From Paenibacillus sp. H1-7 (GTDB taxonomy: Bacteria > Bacillota > Bacilli > Paenibacillales > NBRC-103111), in contig NZ_CP031168.1 of assembly GCF_022354825.1 (NCBI RefSeq), forward strand, positions 6,015,501 to 6,079,500: a DNA stretch of 64,000 bases. The letters run 5' to 3'. The translations under genes were made by a program, and so were the position numbers. Under the pieces are notes generated by a model. The model was not told the DNA's origin and searched no databases. It worked only from the letters and a program-made list of their open reading frames with translations. Shown here piece by piece: positions 1 through 8,410 of the stretch; position 1 is the stretch's first letter; each line of letters opens with the position of its first letter.

Positions 1-410
1 ATCTTTTTGAGCTTCTTCCCGCTTCTCAAGCTGGACGTCGTTGCTTTGGCGCCTCCGAAGGCACCGATCATCTTGAATATCGGGCCCATTTGCTGAAACA
101 ATTTGAACATCTGCTGCGCTTTGGTCATAAAGGAAATAATGCCGTCAATTCCACCGAAACCGCCTAATAAAGAGGCACGTGCCGCAGGTTCGGCAGCAGC
201 GGCTGAAGCCGCCGAAGGGCCTTCGCTTACCGATACCGGGATGTCCCTCTCTTCAATCAATATCCTCCTGGCGCCGGCAGATGACATGATCATACTGTCT
301 TCGATAATAGAGCCTCTTCGGACCTTCCGCTTTTGCTTCATGCTGCTAGGGCTCTTTTTCGCTGACAATACCATTGCCTTCCTCGTTTTGGATACGGATG
401 TTTTTTTCAT
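1..410 (-). CDS. Unknown small basic, Ala/Gly-containing protein (3' end beyond window)
   Basis: The open frame on the minus strand starts at ATG 410 and stays open to the window edge, so at least 136 residues are seen and the C-terminus is missing. An in-frame stop lies just upstream (426-428), and a GGAAAGG-type ribosome binding site precedes the ATG, which fixes the start. The N-terminal 35 residues are Lys/Arg/Ser-rich, the middle has an Ala-rich run (about residues 65-75), then comes an amphipathic segment with MTKAQQMFKLFQQMGPIFKM (about 93-112) and a Gly-rich, basic tail. No catalytic motif is visible. The composition recalls small spore or coat-associated proteins of Bacillus-group genomes, but I do not recognise the family. 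The opposite-strand frame at 103-489 is judged a shadow. Confidence 0.55.
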   Translation of the reverse strand, partial: MKKTSVSKTRKAMVLSAKKSPSSMKQKRKVRRGSIIEDSMIMSSAGARRILIEERDIPVSVSEGPSAASAAAAEPAARASLLGGFGGIDGIISFMTKAQQMFKLFQQMGPIFKMIGAFGGAKATTSSLRSGKKLKK

Positions 411-563
411 GCGGATCCCTTTCCTTTACATTATCCTTGTTTTCCACGACTTCAACCTGTACTCCATCCTACTTGTCTCTGCAGGATAGACTATGCAGCG
501 GCGGGCACAAGCGTATGGATTCCTGTCCTTCTGTCCGGTAATTGTGCGGGTGTCCTTAGCCCC

Positions 564-600
564 AAAAAAAGAGCGGCTCGTCAGACGACGGCCACTCTTT
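564..600 (-). terminator. Rho-independent terminator after the 58-residue membrane protein
   Basis: Read on the minus strand, AAAGAGTGGC pairs with GCCGCTCTTT (one T-G wobble) across a short loop, followed by a run of T. It lies about 50 bases past the stop of the 650-826 gene. Confidence 0.7.
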
Positions 601-649
601 CCGAAGAGAAGACATGTGTACAACCGGATGCAGGAACTCCCCGCAATCC

Positions 650-826
650 TTACGAAGGAAGCGTTACCCAACCTTTATAGATCGAGTAGTAGAACAGGAA
701 GGAGGCTACGAATCCGAGCAGCAGCATGAGTACCCCGAATTTCGTTCTTTTTTGGAAAAACAGGACCAGCGCACCGCTAAAAAGCGACCCCATAATAAGG
801 ATGAACAAGATGAACAATACAATCAT
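650..826 (-). CDS. 58-residue two-helix membrane protein, unknown function
   Basis: A short minus-strand frame of 58 residues. Residues 2-24 form a first hydrophobic helix (MIVLFILFILIMGSLFSGAL), followed by a basic turn FFQKRTKFG, a second helix (about 31-47), and a short tail ending GWVTLPS. A GGAG ribosome binding site lies about 10 bases before the ATG, and a good terminator follows at 564-600. Both sides therefore look like a real single-gene transcript. The shape (small, two membrane segments, positive turn) is common among small membrane proteins of spore formers. No family is recognised. Confidence 0.6.
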   Translation of the reverse strand: MIVLFILFILIMGSLFSGALVLFFQKRTKFGVLMLLLGFVASFLFYYSIYKGWVTLPS

Positions 827-1091
827 TGCAGGGAATTCTCCTTTAATCTCTCATCTATCGAATGGCAACCATATCTATCTTACTTTACCATCTTTTAAGT
901 AAAAATCCAAAGTCAAACGTGTGACGACGCTGTCGCTGTCGCTCAGTTACCTAAACGTTACTTAGTCAAAACAATGTGCGTACTTTTCCTGCCGCCTGTC
1001 TTTTCATATACTGTTAACGAAACACTTGATGCAGTACATCCATGCCAAGCCTTATTCCCAACAGCGAAAATTGATTAGGAGGACTTTCAAC

Positions 1092-2081
1092 GTGACTTAT
1101 CAAGCGGATACAAACCGATACAAAGAAATGAAATATAACCGGAGCGGAAGATCCGGTCTGCTGCTGCCGGCTATCTCGTTAGGGCTTTGGCACAACTTCG
1201 GCGGCGTCGATACATTCGAGAACGGCCGCGCCATGGTCAGAAGAGCATTCGATCTCGGCATCACGCATTTTGACCTTGCCAACAACTACGGACCTCCTCC
1301 CGGTTCGGCGGAAGAGATGTTCGACAAGCTTCTCCGGACGGACCTCGCGCCTTACCGTGACGAGCTCATCATCTCCACCAAAGCCGGACACCGGATGTGG
1401 GCCGGACCTTACGGCGAATGGGGTTCGCGCAAAAACCTGCTCTCGAGCCTTGATCAAAGCTTGAAGCGCATGGGACTGGAGTATGTAGACATCTTCTATT
1501 CGCACCGGTTCGATCCGGACACTCCGTTGGAAGAAACCATGATGGCGCTGGATCAGGCCGTCCGTCAAGGCAAAGCGCTCTATGTCGGCATTTCCCAGTA
1601 CAGGCCGGATAAAACCGAGGAAGCCATCCGTATTCTTAAAGAGCTTGGTACCCCGCTCTTGATTCATCAGCCGGTCTACTCCATGCTCAACAGATGGATT
1701 GAGGATGGCTTGCAGGATGTGCTTCAGGAGCATGGCGTCGGCAGCATCGCCTTCTGCCCTCTGGCACAAGGCCTGCTCACCAGCAAATATTTGAACGGGA
1801 TTCCGGAAGGCTCCCGTGCGGCAAAGCCATCTACGTTCCTGAAGGAAGGCGACGTGACGGAGGACAAAGTCGCCAAAGCGCGCAAGTTAAACGAGATTGC
1901 TGCTCAGCGCGGTCAAAGCCTCGCCCAGATGTCTCTAGCCTGGGTACTGCGGGAGGGACGCGTCACCTCGGCATTGATCGGAGCGAGCCGCCCCGGCCAA
2001 ATCGAAGAAAATGTCGCCGCTTTGGCCAACCTGGAATTTTCGAGCGAAGAATTGGCGGCGATCGACGCTATTGTAAACTAA
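1092..2081 (+). CDS. Aldo/keto reductase, YghZ (L-glyceraldehyde 3-phosphate reductase) type
   Basis: About 329 residues. The frame opens at 1026, but AGGAGG at 1077-1082 sits 9 bases before a GTG at 1092, and the protein from there begins YQADTNRYKEMKYNRSGRSG, the usual N-terminus of the YghZ/GpR branch of aldo/keto reductases. These are NADPH-dependent TIM barrels. Catalytic Asp/Tyr (DLANNYG), Lys (STKAGH) and His (YSHRFD) positions are visible, as is the C-terminal NADPH-binding segment IGASRPGQIEENV. E. coli YghZ reduces L-glyceraldehyde 3-phosphate and methylglyoxal; the detoxifying role here is inferred. The gene is monocistronic with its own terminator. Confidence 0.9.
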   Translation: MTYQADTNRYKEMKYNRSGRSGLLLPAISLGLWHNFGGVDTFENGRAMVRRAFDLGITHFDLANNYGPPPGSAEEMFDKLLRTDLAPYRDELIISTKAGHRMWAGPYGEWGSRKNLLSSLDQSLKRMGLEYVDIFYSHRFDPDTPLEETMMALDQAVRQGKALYVGISQYRPDKTEEAIRILKELGTPLLIHQPVYSMLNRWIEDGLQDVLQEHGVGSIAFCPLAQGLLTSKYLNGIPEGSRAAKPSTFLKEGDVTEDKVAKARKLNEIAAQRGQSLAQMSLAWVLREGRVTSALIGASRPGQIEENVAALANLEFSSEELAAIDAIVN

Positions 2082-2094
2082 TATCATCCATTAC

Positions 2095-2132
2095 GGCAGA
2101 CAAGCATATCGCTTGATCTGCCTTTTCTTTTT
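2095..2132 (+). terminator. Terminator of the aldo/keto reductase gene
   Basis: GGCAGA-CAAGC pairs with GCTTG-a-TCTGCC around a 5-base loop, followed by TTTTCTTTTT. It begins 13 bases after the stop codon. Confidence 0.85.
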
Positions 2133-2182
2133 CCATTAGTTCCAATCTCATCCAATAAGCTAAACATTTCTTAAGCTTTATG

Positions 2183-2212
2183 GCATAAAATGGGCGGCAT
2201 TACCTCATACTA
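2183..2212 (+). promoter_or_regulatory. Candidate sigma-G (forespore) promoter of the first gerA operon
   Basis: GCATA (2183-2187) and CATACTA (2206-2212) are separated by 18 bases. This fits the published sigma-G consensus GHATR-N18-CATNHTA exactly. The predicted start of transcription falls about 25 bases before gerAA, as expected for a germinant-receptor operon expressed in the forespore. Confidence 0.6.
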
Positions 2213-2243
2213 CCCCATATCATTGGCTGGAGGACTTATATAG

Positions 2244-3653
2244 ATGATATGGGTTGAAGAATTACGCAAGCACCTGTCACAGAACTCCGACATGACATTT
2301 CGTCCGATAATTGTAAATGGCAGCATAATGACGTTAGTCTATATTGCCGGACTCGTTGAGGACAGCTACGTACAAGAGAAAATTATCCCGAAGCTGTTTC
2401 ATGACGAGTCTTTCGATACGTTCGAGGCTTTCGATAAAACCCAATTGGATGAGGCGATAGAAGCCCTTTTCTATGGATTCATTCTAGTTGTCTCCGAAAC
2501 GAGCTCTTTCGCCTACCAGGTGAACGGCCAAGGAATGCAAGGGCGTTCCATCCAGGAGCCCAGCAGTGAAAATACGGTACGCGGACCCCGCGACGGATTC
2601 GTGGAATCGATTTCAACGAACCTTTCCCTGATCCGCAGACGCTACCCGAGCCGCCATCTTCAAGTGCGGATTTCCAAGAAAGGCACGCGAACCCAAACCA
2701 AGGTAGCTCTGATCTACATAGATGATATCGTCAATCCCGAGCTGCTGCAGGAGGTTCAACGGCGGCTCGATACGATGGATGTGGATGAAGTGCTGGACAG
2801 CGGAACAGTCGAGCAATGGATCGAGGACAGCTGGTATTCTCCGTTTCCGCAAGCTCAGTATACGGAGCAGCCCGCAAGAGTGGTTGCAGCCCTATCCGAA
2901 GGCCGAATGGCCATCGTGGTAGACGGCACTCCCATCGTTCTTCTTGTCCCCGTAACATTCTCCATGCTGTTTCAAGCCATGGACGATTACTCCGAACGGT
3001 GGATGGTCGGCAGCGCCATACGGCTGATTCGGTTCATTGCCGGTTTTATTGCGCTCATGCTTCCTTCCTTGTACATCGCGCTGCTATCGTTTCACCCGGG
3101 CATGGTCCCTACCGGTCTCACCCTCTCCATTGCTGCAGGAAGAGCGGATGTGCCTTTCCCAAGCATTATGGAGGCTATTATGATGGAAGCTACGCTAGAA
3201 ATGCTGCGCGAAGCGGGCTTGCGTCTTCCCCGCTTTATCGGGCAAACCATCGGCATCGTCGGCGGTTTGGTTATCGGTCAGTCTGCTGTCGAAGCGGGCA
3301 TAGTCAGCCCAGCGATGGTCGTCGTCGTAGCTCTGACGGCAATCTGCTCTTTCCTTCTGCCGGCTTACAATGCGGCGATCGCGATCCGGCTGCTCCGCTT
3401 TCCATTAATGTTCCTTTCAGGCACGTTGGGCTTGCTTGGATTAATCCTTGGATTAATGGCGATTGCCGCTCATCTCGTCTCTTTAAAATCGTTCGGCATC
3501 AATTACTTCTCGCCGTTTGCTCCTTACCATATTAGGGATTGGAAGGATACGGCCATCCGGGCGCCTCTGCCCCTGTTGAAGACCCGGCCTGCTGTATTGC
3601 AAACGCTGGACGGAAAGCGGGCTAACAATACCAAACGGAAAAAGGGGTGGTGA
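2244..3653 (+). CDS. gerAA: Spore germination receptor subunit A (GerA/GerAA family), first copy
   Basis: 469 residues; GGAGG lies 10 bases before the ATG. GerA-family subunit A proteins sit in the spore inner membrane and sense germinants together with subunits B and C. The protein has the usual layout: a soluble N-terminal half (about 1-235) with the conserved region around VALIYIDDIVNPELL (about 155-170), then about five membrane segments from residue 235 on. The family-typical stretch LPSLYIALLSFHPGMVPTGL (about 273-292) and the later AGRADVPFPSIMEA are present. The tail is hydrophilic and basic. It is first in a three-gene operon whose stop codon overlaps the start region of gerAB. A candidate sigma-G promoter lies upstream. 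Which germinant is sensed cannot be told from sequence. Confidence 0.95.
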   Translation: MIWVEELRKHLSQNSDMTFRPIIVNGSIMTLVYIAGLVEDSYVQEKIIPKLFHDESFDTFEAFDKTQLDEAIEALFYGFILVVSETSSFAYQVNGQGMQGRSIQEPSSENTVRGPRDGFVESISTNLSLIRRRYPSRHLQVRISKKGTRTQTKVALIYIDDIVNPELLQEVQRRLDTMDVDEVLDSGTVEQWIEDSWYSPFPQAQYTEQPARVVAALSEGRMAIVVDGTPIVLLVPVTFSMLFQAMDDYSERWMVGSAIRLIRFIAGFIALMLPSLYIALLSFHPGMVPTGLTLSIAAGRADVPFPSIMEAIMMEATLEMLREAGLRLPRFIGQTIGIVGGLVIGQSAVEAGIVSPAMVVVVALTAICSFLLPAYNAAIAIRLLRFPLMFLSGTLGLLGLILGLMAIAAHLVSLKSFGINYFSPFAPYHIRDWKDTAIRAPLPLLKTRPAVLQTLDGKRANNTKRKKGW

Positions 3654-3655
3654 AG

Positions 3656-4747
3656 ATGAATATCAAGGACAAAATCACCAACGGACAGATGGGCTTTCTG
3701 CTATTTTCTATCATGGTCGGCGTCGGCATTCTGTCACTTCCGCAAGCCATTGCTACAAAATCAGGTGTCGACGGATGGATGTCTATCATCATCGGCGGCA
3801 TTGCGGCTGCAGCGATCACTATCGTTATGGCCAAGCTGGGGGTGCGTTTTCCCGACAAAGGACTGACCGAATATGGACCGATTCTGCTAGGCCGTATAGG
3901 CGGAACCTTTCTATGCATCATCTTTATTGTTTATTTCCTGTGCTTTGTAAGTATTGTGGTGCGGGTTTATGCCGATGTAACCAAGCTGTTCCTGCTTGAT
4001 AAGACACCGATCGAAGTGATCATCATGGTGAGCTTTCTCGTAAGCACCTACATCGTACAGCTCGGGATAAACCCTATTGCTCGGTTCAATCAGCTCGTAC
4101 AGCCGGTTGCCGTAATCCTCCTGTTCATGGTGCTCATTCTCACGTTTGGCGAAGTCGATCTGGGAGAAAACCTTCCTATTCTCGGGGACGGATTCATGCC
4201 TGTGCTGCGCAGCATTCCCACTACCTTTTTCTCGTTTCTTGGCTTCGAAATGATCCTGTTCCTTCTGCCGCTCATGGATGATCAGCGCAGCGTCACGACA
4301 TCGATTATCCGCGTTTTTTCTTTCGTAACGGCTCTCTATGTGATTATCGTCGTTGTTTGTGTAGGCATCCTGGGAGCTAAAGAAGTCAGCTACGTCAATT
4401 ATCCGACCCTGGCCATTGCCAAAAACATTATCCTCCCGGGATCATTCGTCGAACGGCTGGAATCGGTCATGATGCTTGCATGGATTCCGTTCGCTCTGAC
4501 AACGATTGTTCTTTATCATTATTGCGCCAGCTTAATAACATCCAAACTGTTGAAGCTTGAGGAGCATAGAGTCATCTCGCTGTTGTATATGCCGATTGTA
4601 TTTCTGGCTGCCTTACTGCCCAAAAATGTCCTCCAAGTAGATACCTGGAGCAATACCGTAGGCATGGGCGGCATGATAATCAATTGCACCTCCCCGCTTC
4701 TGTTATGGGGGGCTTATATTTGGAAGAAACGAAGAGGCAGCCTATGA
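3656..4747 (+). CDS. gerAB: Spore germination permease-like subunit B (GerAB family), first copy
   Basis: About 363 residues with some ten membrane helices, of the amino-acid/polyamine transporter fold (spore permease). The conserved N-terminal signature GQMGFLLFSIMVGVGILSLP is present. In B. subtilis this subunit carries the germinant-binding pocket. Three starts are possible: GTG 3647, GTG 3650 and ATG 3656. I chose ATG 3656 because the purine-rich GGGGTGGTGA falls at ribosome-binding distance, while the GTGs lie inside it. The gene is translationally coupled on both sides: it begins 2 bases after the gerAA stop and overlaps the gerAC start by ATGA. Confidence 0.93.
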   Translation: MNIKDKITNGQMGFLLFSIMVGVGILSLPQAIATKSGVDGWMSIIIGGIAAAAITIVMAKLGVRFPDKGLTEYGPILLGRIGGTFLCIIFIVYFLCFVSIVVRVYADVTKLFLLDKTPIEVIIMVSFLVSTYIVQLGINPIARFNQLVQPVAVILLFMVLILTFGEVDLGENLPILGDGFMPVLRSIPTTFFSFLGFEMILFLLPLMDDQRSVTTSIIRVFSFVTALYVIIVVVCVGILGAKEVSYVNYPTLAIAKNIILPGSFVERLESVMMLAWIPFALTTIVLYHYCASLITSKLLKLEEHRVISLLYMPIVFLAALLPKNVLQVDTWSNTVGMGGMIINCTSPLLLWGAYIWKKRRGSL

Positions 4748-5889
4748 ACAAATGGCCTCACTGCCTGCTGCTCCTCATACTGGTTGCTCCGCTGTTGTCA
4801 GGGTGCTGGGACCGGCTTGAAGTCGAGGAACGTATTTTCGTTCTCGCTGTCGCTATCGATAAAGCGAAGCAGGAGGGGAACAGCCTGCCGGATTATGAAG
4901 TTACCGTACAGCTTGCCGAACCGAGAGCATTGTCAGGGAAAACTCCCTCCACGAATATGAAGCCCGTTTGGAACGTTAGTGCCACAGGCCCGTCTTTATT
5001 CGATTGTATGAGAGCTCTGACGACTAGGGTCGCCCGAGTCCCGTTTTACGAGCATCTCCAGGTAATTGTTGTCAGTGAAGAACTAGCTAAAGAGAGCCTT
5101 TCCAGGCCTATGGACCTTTTTTTGCGGGACCATGAGATGCGTCGCAAAATTGCTCTTGTCGTAACGGAAGGCCCTGCCAAAAAGGTGCTGAACATTCAAC
5201 ATCGACTTATTCCGGTACCCGGAATTTACTTAAGTATTCTTACGAAAGAATCACTGAGAAAAACGGCCAGGATGCCGAAGGATTCTACGGTCGGTCACTT
5301 CTCCTCTGATTTCCGTGCCGGGAGGGACACTATATTGACCCGGGTCGAGCCAAAGGGACAGTACGTGCTCATGGAAGGGGGCGCGGTAATAAAAATGGAT
5401 AAATTTGTCGGCTGGTTCTCCGATTTGGATGTGAGATCATACCGATGGGTGAATGGAACGGTAGAAGCGGGAAACTACGTCATTGTGAAAAAACACTCGC
5501 AGGTTGCAAAAAATTATACGACGTTTGAAGTGAAGAGCATGCGCTCAATTATTAAACCGCATGTACAAAACGGCAAGCCTGCATTTACGATTTCGATCCG
5601 TACGGAAGGGCACGTCGGGGAAGACGGACTCCCGCCCGAGCCGACCAGTGAAGATTTGCTCCAAATCGAGCAGCTTTTGAACGAACAGCTAAAAAAAGAT
5701 GTTGAGGACATCATAAAGAAAGTGCAAAAGAAATTCGGGGTGGATATATTCGGATTCGGGGAAAAGCTGCGAAGATACGAGTATGCCTACTGGAAGAAGC
5801 ATAGAGACAACTGGGACGAGATATTCCGTACGGTGGAATTTGACGTCAAGGTTGAAGCATCGATTCGCCGGATCGGCCATGTCAAATAA
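4744..5889 (+). CDS. gerAC: Spore germination lipoprotein subunit C (GerAC family), first copy
   Basis: 381 residues. The start ATG 4744 overlaps the gerAB stop (ATGA) and follows GAAGAGG. A signal peptide ends in the lipobox LLSGC, so Cys (about residue 20) should be lipid-modified; the following WDRLEVEE is the standard beginning of GerAC proteins. The rest is the three-domain GerAC fold, ending in a basic alpha-helical region (GFGEKLRRYEYAYWKKHRDNW). GerAC proteins stay on the outer face of the spore inner membrane and are needed for receptor function. The last 8 bases overlap the end of a small membrane-protein gene on the other strand. Confidence 0.94.
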   Translation: MNKWPHCLLLLILVAPLLSGCWDRLEVEERIFVLAVAIDKAKQEGNSLPDYEVTVQLAEPRALSGKTPSTNMKPVWNVSATGPSLFDCMRALTTRVARVPFYEHLQVIVVSEELAKESLSRPMDLFLRDHEMRRKIALVVTEGPAKKVLNIQHRLIPVPGIYLSILTKESLRKTARMPKDSTVGHFSSDFRAGRDTILTRVEPKGQYVLMEGGAVIKMDKFVGWFSDLDVRSYRWVNGTVEAGNYVIVKKHSQVAKNYTTFEVKSMRSIIKPHVQNGKPAFTISIRTEGHVGEDGLPPEPTSEDLLQIEQLLNEQLKKDVEDIIKKVQKKFGVDIFGFGEKLRRYEYAYWKKHRDNWDEIFRTVEFDVKVEASIRRIGHVK

Positions 5890-6091
5890 CGAAGAAATGC
5901 GCCACAAGCACGACGCAGGATAGCAGCATGCATACATAGCCGCCATATTTGGCAAACTTGGCGTCACGCTGCAGCTTGCGGTCCTGGTAGCTGATATAAT
6001 ATCGAAACCTCAGATAGAGTCCTATCAATAGAAACATGGCTACTAGATAGTACGAGGAAAGCGATTCAACAAACCCTATGACAATCATCAT
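5882..6091 (-). CDS. Small two-helix membrane protein next to gerA, CLC_0170-like
   Basis: 69 residues, with two membrane segments (about 3-27 and 48-66) joined by a hydrophilic basic loop (YQDRKLQRDAKFAKYGG). GGAGG lies about 10 bases before the ATG pair at 6091/6088. Small membrane proteins of this size and shape (the CLC_0170 group) are often found beside GerA operons of clostridia and bacilli; the loop recalls that group, but the match is from memory. Here it is convergent with gerAC and overlaps its 3' end by 8 bases, so the two transcripts are antisense at their ends. Confidence 0.65.
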   Translation of the reverse strand: MMIVIGFVESLSSYYLVAMFLLIGLYLRFRYYISYQDRKLQRDAKFAKYGGYVCMLLSCVVLVAHFFVI

Positions 6092-6112
6092 ATCAATGTA
6101 TCCTCCGGCTGC

Positions 6113-6154
6113 AGATTCTCCTGTTCATTCTATTCTTCCCTGACAGGAGAATCT
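6113..6154. repeat. Perfect 12-bp inverted repeat, 18-base loop
   Basis: AGATTCTCCTGT (6113-6124) and ACAGGAGAATCT (6143-6154) are exact reverse complements. It lies between the stop of msrAB and the start of the small membrane gene. There is no T-run on either side, so it is not a standard terminator; it could be an operator or an mRNA stem. Confidence 0.75.
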
Positions 6155-6196
6155 CAACCGGGTCACTAACGGGTCTCTGAACCAAAGTACGCGAAC

Positions 6197-7171
6197 TCAG
6201 CGCCCGTCAAATAATGCGCGATAAGCACCGTAGCCTTCCTGCTCCAGCTTCTCTTTCGGAATAAACTTAAGTGCAGCGGAATTGATGCAATAGCGTAATC
6301 CTCCAGCATCCTTCGGGCCGTCCGTGAACACGTGTCCCAAGTGCGAATCCCCTTCGCGGCTGCGTACTTCCGTGCGGATCATGAAATGGCTGTAATCTGA
6401 CTTTTCCTTCACATTGCCTCCGACAAGCGGCCTTGTGAAGCTCGGCCAGCCGCAGCCGGAGTCGAATTTGTCCAGCGAGCTGAACAGCGGCTCTCCGGAT
6501 ACGATATCAACATAGATGCCTTCCTCATGATGATCCCAAAATTCGTTCCGGAACGGAGGCTCCGTCGCATTGTTCTGAGTCACCTCATATTGGATCGGGG
6601 TTAGCTGGCTTCTGCGCTTCTCCTTATCCTGAGCGGTATTCCAATGCTGCTCGATAAAAGCGTCTCTGCCGGACCCTTTCCGGTACATTTTATAGCGCAG
6701 CGGATTTTTGCTGTAGTAGTCCTGGTGATATTCTTCCGCCTCGAAAAATTCGCCTGCTGGAACGATCTGCGTAGCGATCGGCTTGTCAAAGCGCCCGCTC
6801 TGTTCGAGCGCTTGCTTCGATGCTTCCGCCTTCAAGCGCTGTTCTTCGTTATGATAAAAAATAGCGGTCCGGTAAGACTCGCCTCGGTCATGGAATTGCC
6901 CTCCGGCATCGGTCGGGTCGATCTGCTGCCAGAACGTATCCAGCAGCTTCTCATACGGGAACAGCTCCGGATCGAAGGTGATTTGCACTGCCTCGGCGTG
7001 CCCTGTTGTCTCCGAGCATACCTCTTCGTAGGTCGGGTTCGACTTATGCCCCCCGGTATAGCCGGATACGACCCGCTTAATGCCGGGAAGCTGGTCGAAC
7101 GGGGTTACCATGCACCAGAAGCATCCTCCGGCGAATGTCGCCAGCTGTTCCCGATTTGTATTTGATTCCAT
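6197..7171 (-). CDS. msrAB: Fused peptide methionine sulfoxide reductase A/B
   Basis: 324 residues holding both reductases in MsrA-MsrB order. MsrA is residues about 7-160, with the active-site motif GCFWC (catalytic Cys17). MsrB is residues about 180-320, with DSGCGWPSF, HLGHVFTDGP and the catalytic Cys in GLRYCINSAALKF. The Zn-binding CxxC pairs of some MsrB enzymes are absent, as in the B. subtilis form. The enzyme repairs both S- and R-sulfoxides of methionine in oxidised proteins using thioredoxin. No signal peptide, so cytosolic. GAAGGAGTG lies 6 bases before the ATG. Monocistronic. Confidence 0.96.
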   Translation of the reverse strand: MESNTNREQLATFAGGCFWCMVTPFDQLPGIKRVVSGYTGGHKSNPTYEEVCSETTGHAEAVQITFDPELFPYEKLLDTFWQQIDPTDAGGQFHDRGESYRTAIFYHNEEQRLKAEASKQALEQSGRFDKPIATQIVPAGEFFEAEEYHQDYYSKNPLRYKMYRKGSGRDAFIEQHWNTAQDKEKRRSQLTPIQYEVTQNNATEPPFRNEFWDHHEEGIYVDIVSGEPLFSSLDKFDSGCGWPSFTRPLVGGNVKEKSDYSHFMIRTEVRSREGDSHLGHVFTDGPKDAGGLRYCINSAALKFIPKEKLEQEGYGAYRALFDGR

Positions 7172-7268
7172 TGCTGCTCACTCCTTCTCATTCAAGGTAA
7201 CCTTGCCAAAAGCTCCTTTCTCCTATCATATCAAGAAATCGGCAAGCAACCAAATGGCCGGCTGAACT

Positions 7269-8282
7269 TTACCATGCTGCCGGAGCATTCACTTGCGGAT
7301 CCAGCTGCAGGCGAACCAGCATTCCAGCCTGAACGAGACCGGAGCCGAAGCCATACAGCAGCGCGCGGTCGCCTGGCTTGATCTTGCCTTCCCTGATGGC
7401 GATATCAAGCGCCAAGGGAATCGTTGCCGCCGACGTATTGCCGAAATGAACAAGGCTGTACAATGCTTTCTCTAGCGGAAAGCCGCTTCGCTCGCACAGC
7501 GGTTCGATCATGCGCAGATTGGCGCTGTGAGGCACGAACCAATCGACCTGCTCGAAGCTCAGGCCTGCTTTATCGACGACCTGCTGCATTCCGTCCGGTA
7601 CGGTCCTGACCACCCATTTGAACACTTCTCTTCCGTTCTGCACCAGCAATTGCTTGTCGATCAGCTCTATGCCGTTCATCTTATCGGCAATGCGAGTCTG
7701 GTAAATATGCGGTCCTCCGCTTCCATCCGTGGAGAGATGATAGGACAAAAAGCCTGATTCGTCCGGATCCCGCTCCACCAGAACGGCACCGGCTCCATCT
7801 CCGAACAGGACACAGGTGGTACGGTCGGTATAATCGGTTATTTTGGACAGCGTCTCCGCACCGAGAACGAGAACTTTGCGATGCTGCCCGGAAGCGATCA
7901 GACTATTGGCCAAGTGCAGACCATAGACGAATCCGGCGCAAGCAGCGCTTATATCGATAGCCCCCGTCGCAGGGATGCCTAACCGATGCTGCAGCAGCGA
8001 CGCTGTGCTTGGAAACGGAAAATCCGGCGTGCTGGTGGCAACGATGATCATATCTACATCCGACACGGACTTGCCGTAACGGCGAGTCAAGTCGTTCACC
8101 GCCGCCGCGCACAAATCGCTTGTGTACTGCCGCGGCTCGCTGATCCGCCTCTCCCGGATCCCGGTTCTCTGCACAATCCATTCGTCACTCGTATCAACCA
8201 TTTTCTCAAGATCGTGATTCGTCAAACGCCGTTCAGGGACGTAGGTTCCGATGGCGGTAATCCGTGCATGATAAAGCATCAT
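7269..8282 (-). CDS. fabH: 3-oxoacyl-ACP synthase III (FabH paralogue)
   Basis: 337 residues of the KAS III thiolase fold, which condenses a starter acyl-CoA with malonyl-ACP to begin fatty-acid synthesis. The catalytic triad is complete: Cys115 in DISAACAGF, His in VPHSANLRM (the usual HQAN reads HSAN) and Asn in HFGNTSAATIP. It stands alone rather than beside fabF or plsX, so it is probably a second FabH comparable to FabHB of B. subtilis, which sets starter-unit preference in branched-chain lipids. Two ATGs (8282, 8279) follow AAAGG. Control by FapR is strongly indicated by the operator at 8309-8325. Confidence 0.93.
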   Translation of the reverse strand: MMLYHARITAIGTYVPERRLTNHDLEKMVDTSDEWIVQRTGIRERRISEPRQYTSDLCAAAVNDLTRRYGKSVSDVDMIIVATSTPDFPFPSTASLLQHRLGIPATGAIDISAACAGFVYGLHLANSLIASGQHRKVLVLGAETLSKITDYTDRTTCVLFGDGAGAVLVERDPDESGFLSYHLSTDGSGGPHIYQTRIADKMNGIELIDKQLLVQNGREVFKWVVRTVPDGMQQVVDKAGLSFEQVDWFVPHSANLRMIEPLCERSGFPLEKALYSLVHFGNTSAATIPLALDIAIREGKIKPGDRALLYGFGSGLVQAGMLVRLQLDPQVNAPAAW

Positions 8283-8308
8283 AGCGCACCAACCTTTACT
8301 ATCAAGTA

Positions 8309-8325
8309 TTAGTACCTAGTACTAA
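8309..8325. promoter_or_regulatory. FapR operator
   Basis: TTAGTACCTAGTACTAA is a perfect inverted repeat (TTAGTAC-N3-GTACTAA) matching the consensus of FapR, the malonyl-CoA-responsive repressor of lipid synthesis in Bacillota. It lies just downstream of the fabH -10 box, covering the transcription start. Confidence 0.92.
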
Positions 8326-8329
8326 TTAA

Positions 8330-8358
8330 AATATATACTTCACCAGCTTCCCTGTCAA
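8330..8358 (-). promoter_or_regulatory. Sigma-A promoter of fabH
   Basis: On the minus strand TTGACA (8353-8358) and TATATT (8330-8335) are separated by exactly 17 bases. The FapR operator begins 4 bases past the -10 box, so repressor binding would block initiation. Confidence 0.85.
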
Positions 8359-8410
8359 TCCCAGGCACACCGTTCCGTTTGGTATCGCACAGAGCATCCG
8401 GTCAAAATAA

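Noticed and set aside
103..489. 128-residue plus-strand frame at the left edge
   Set aside because: The minus-strand frame from ATG 410 has the better start signal and composition.
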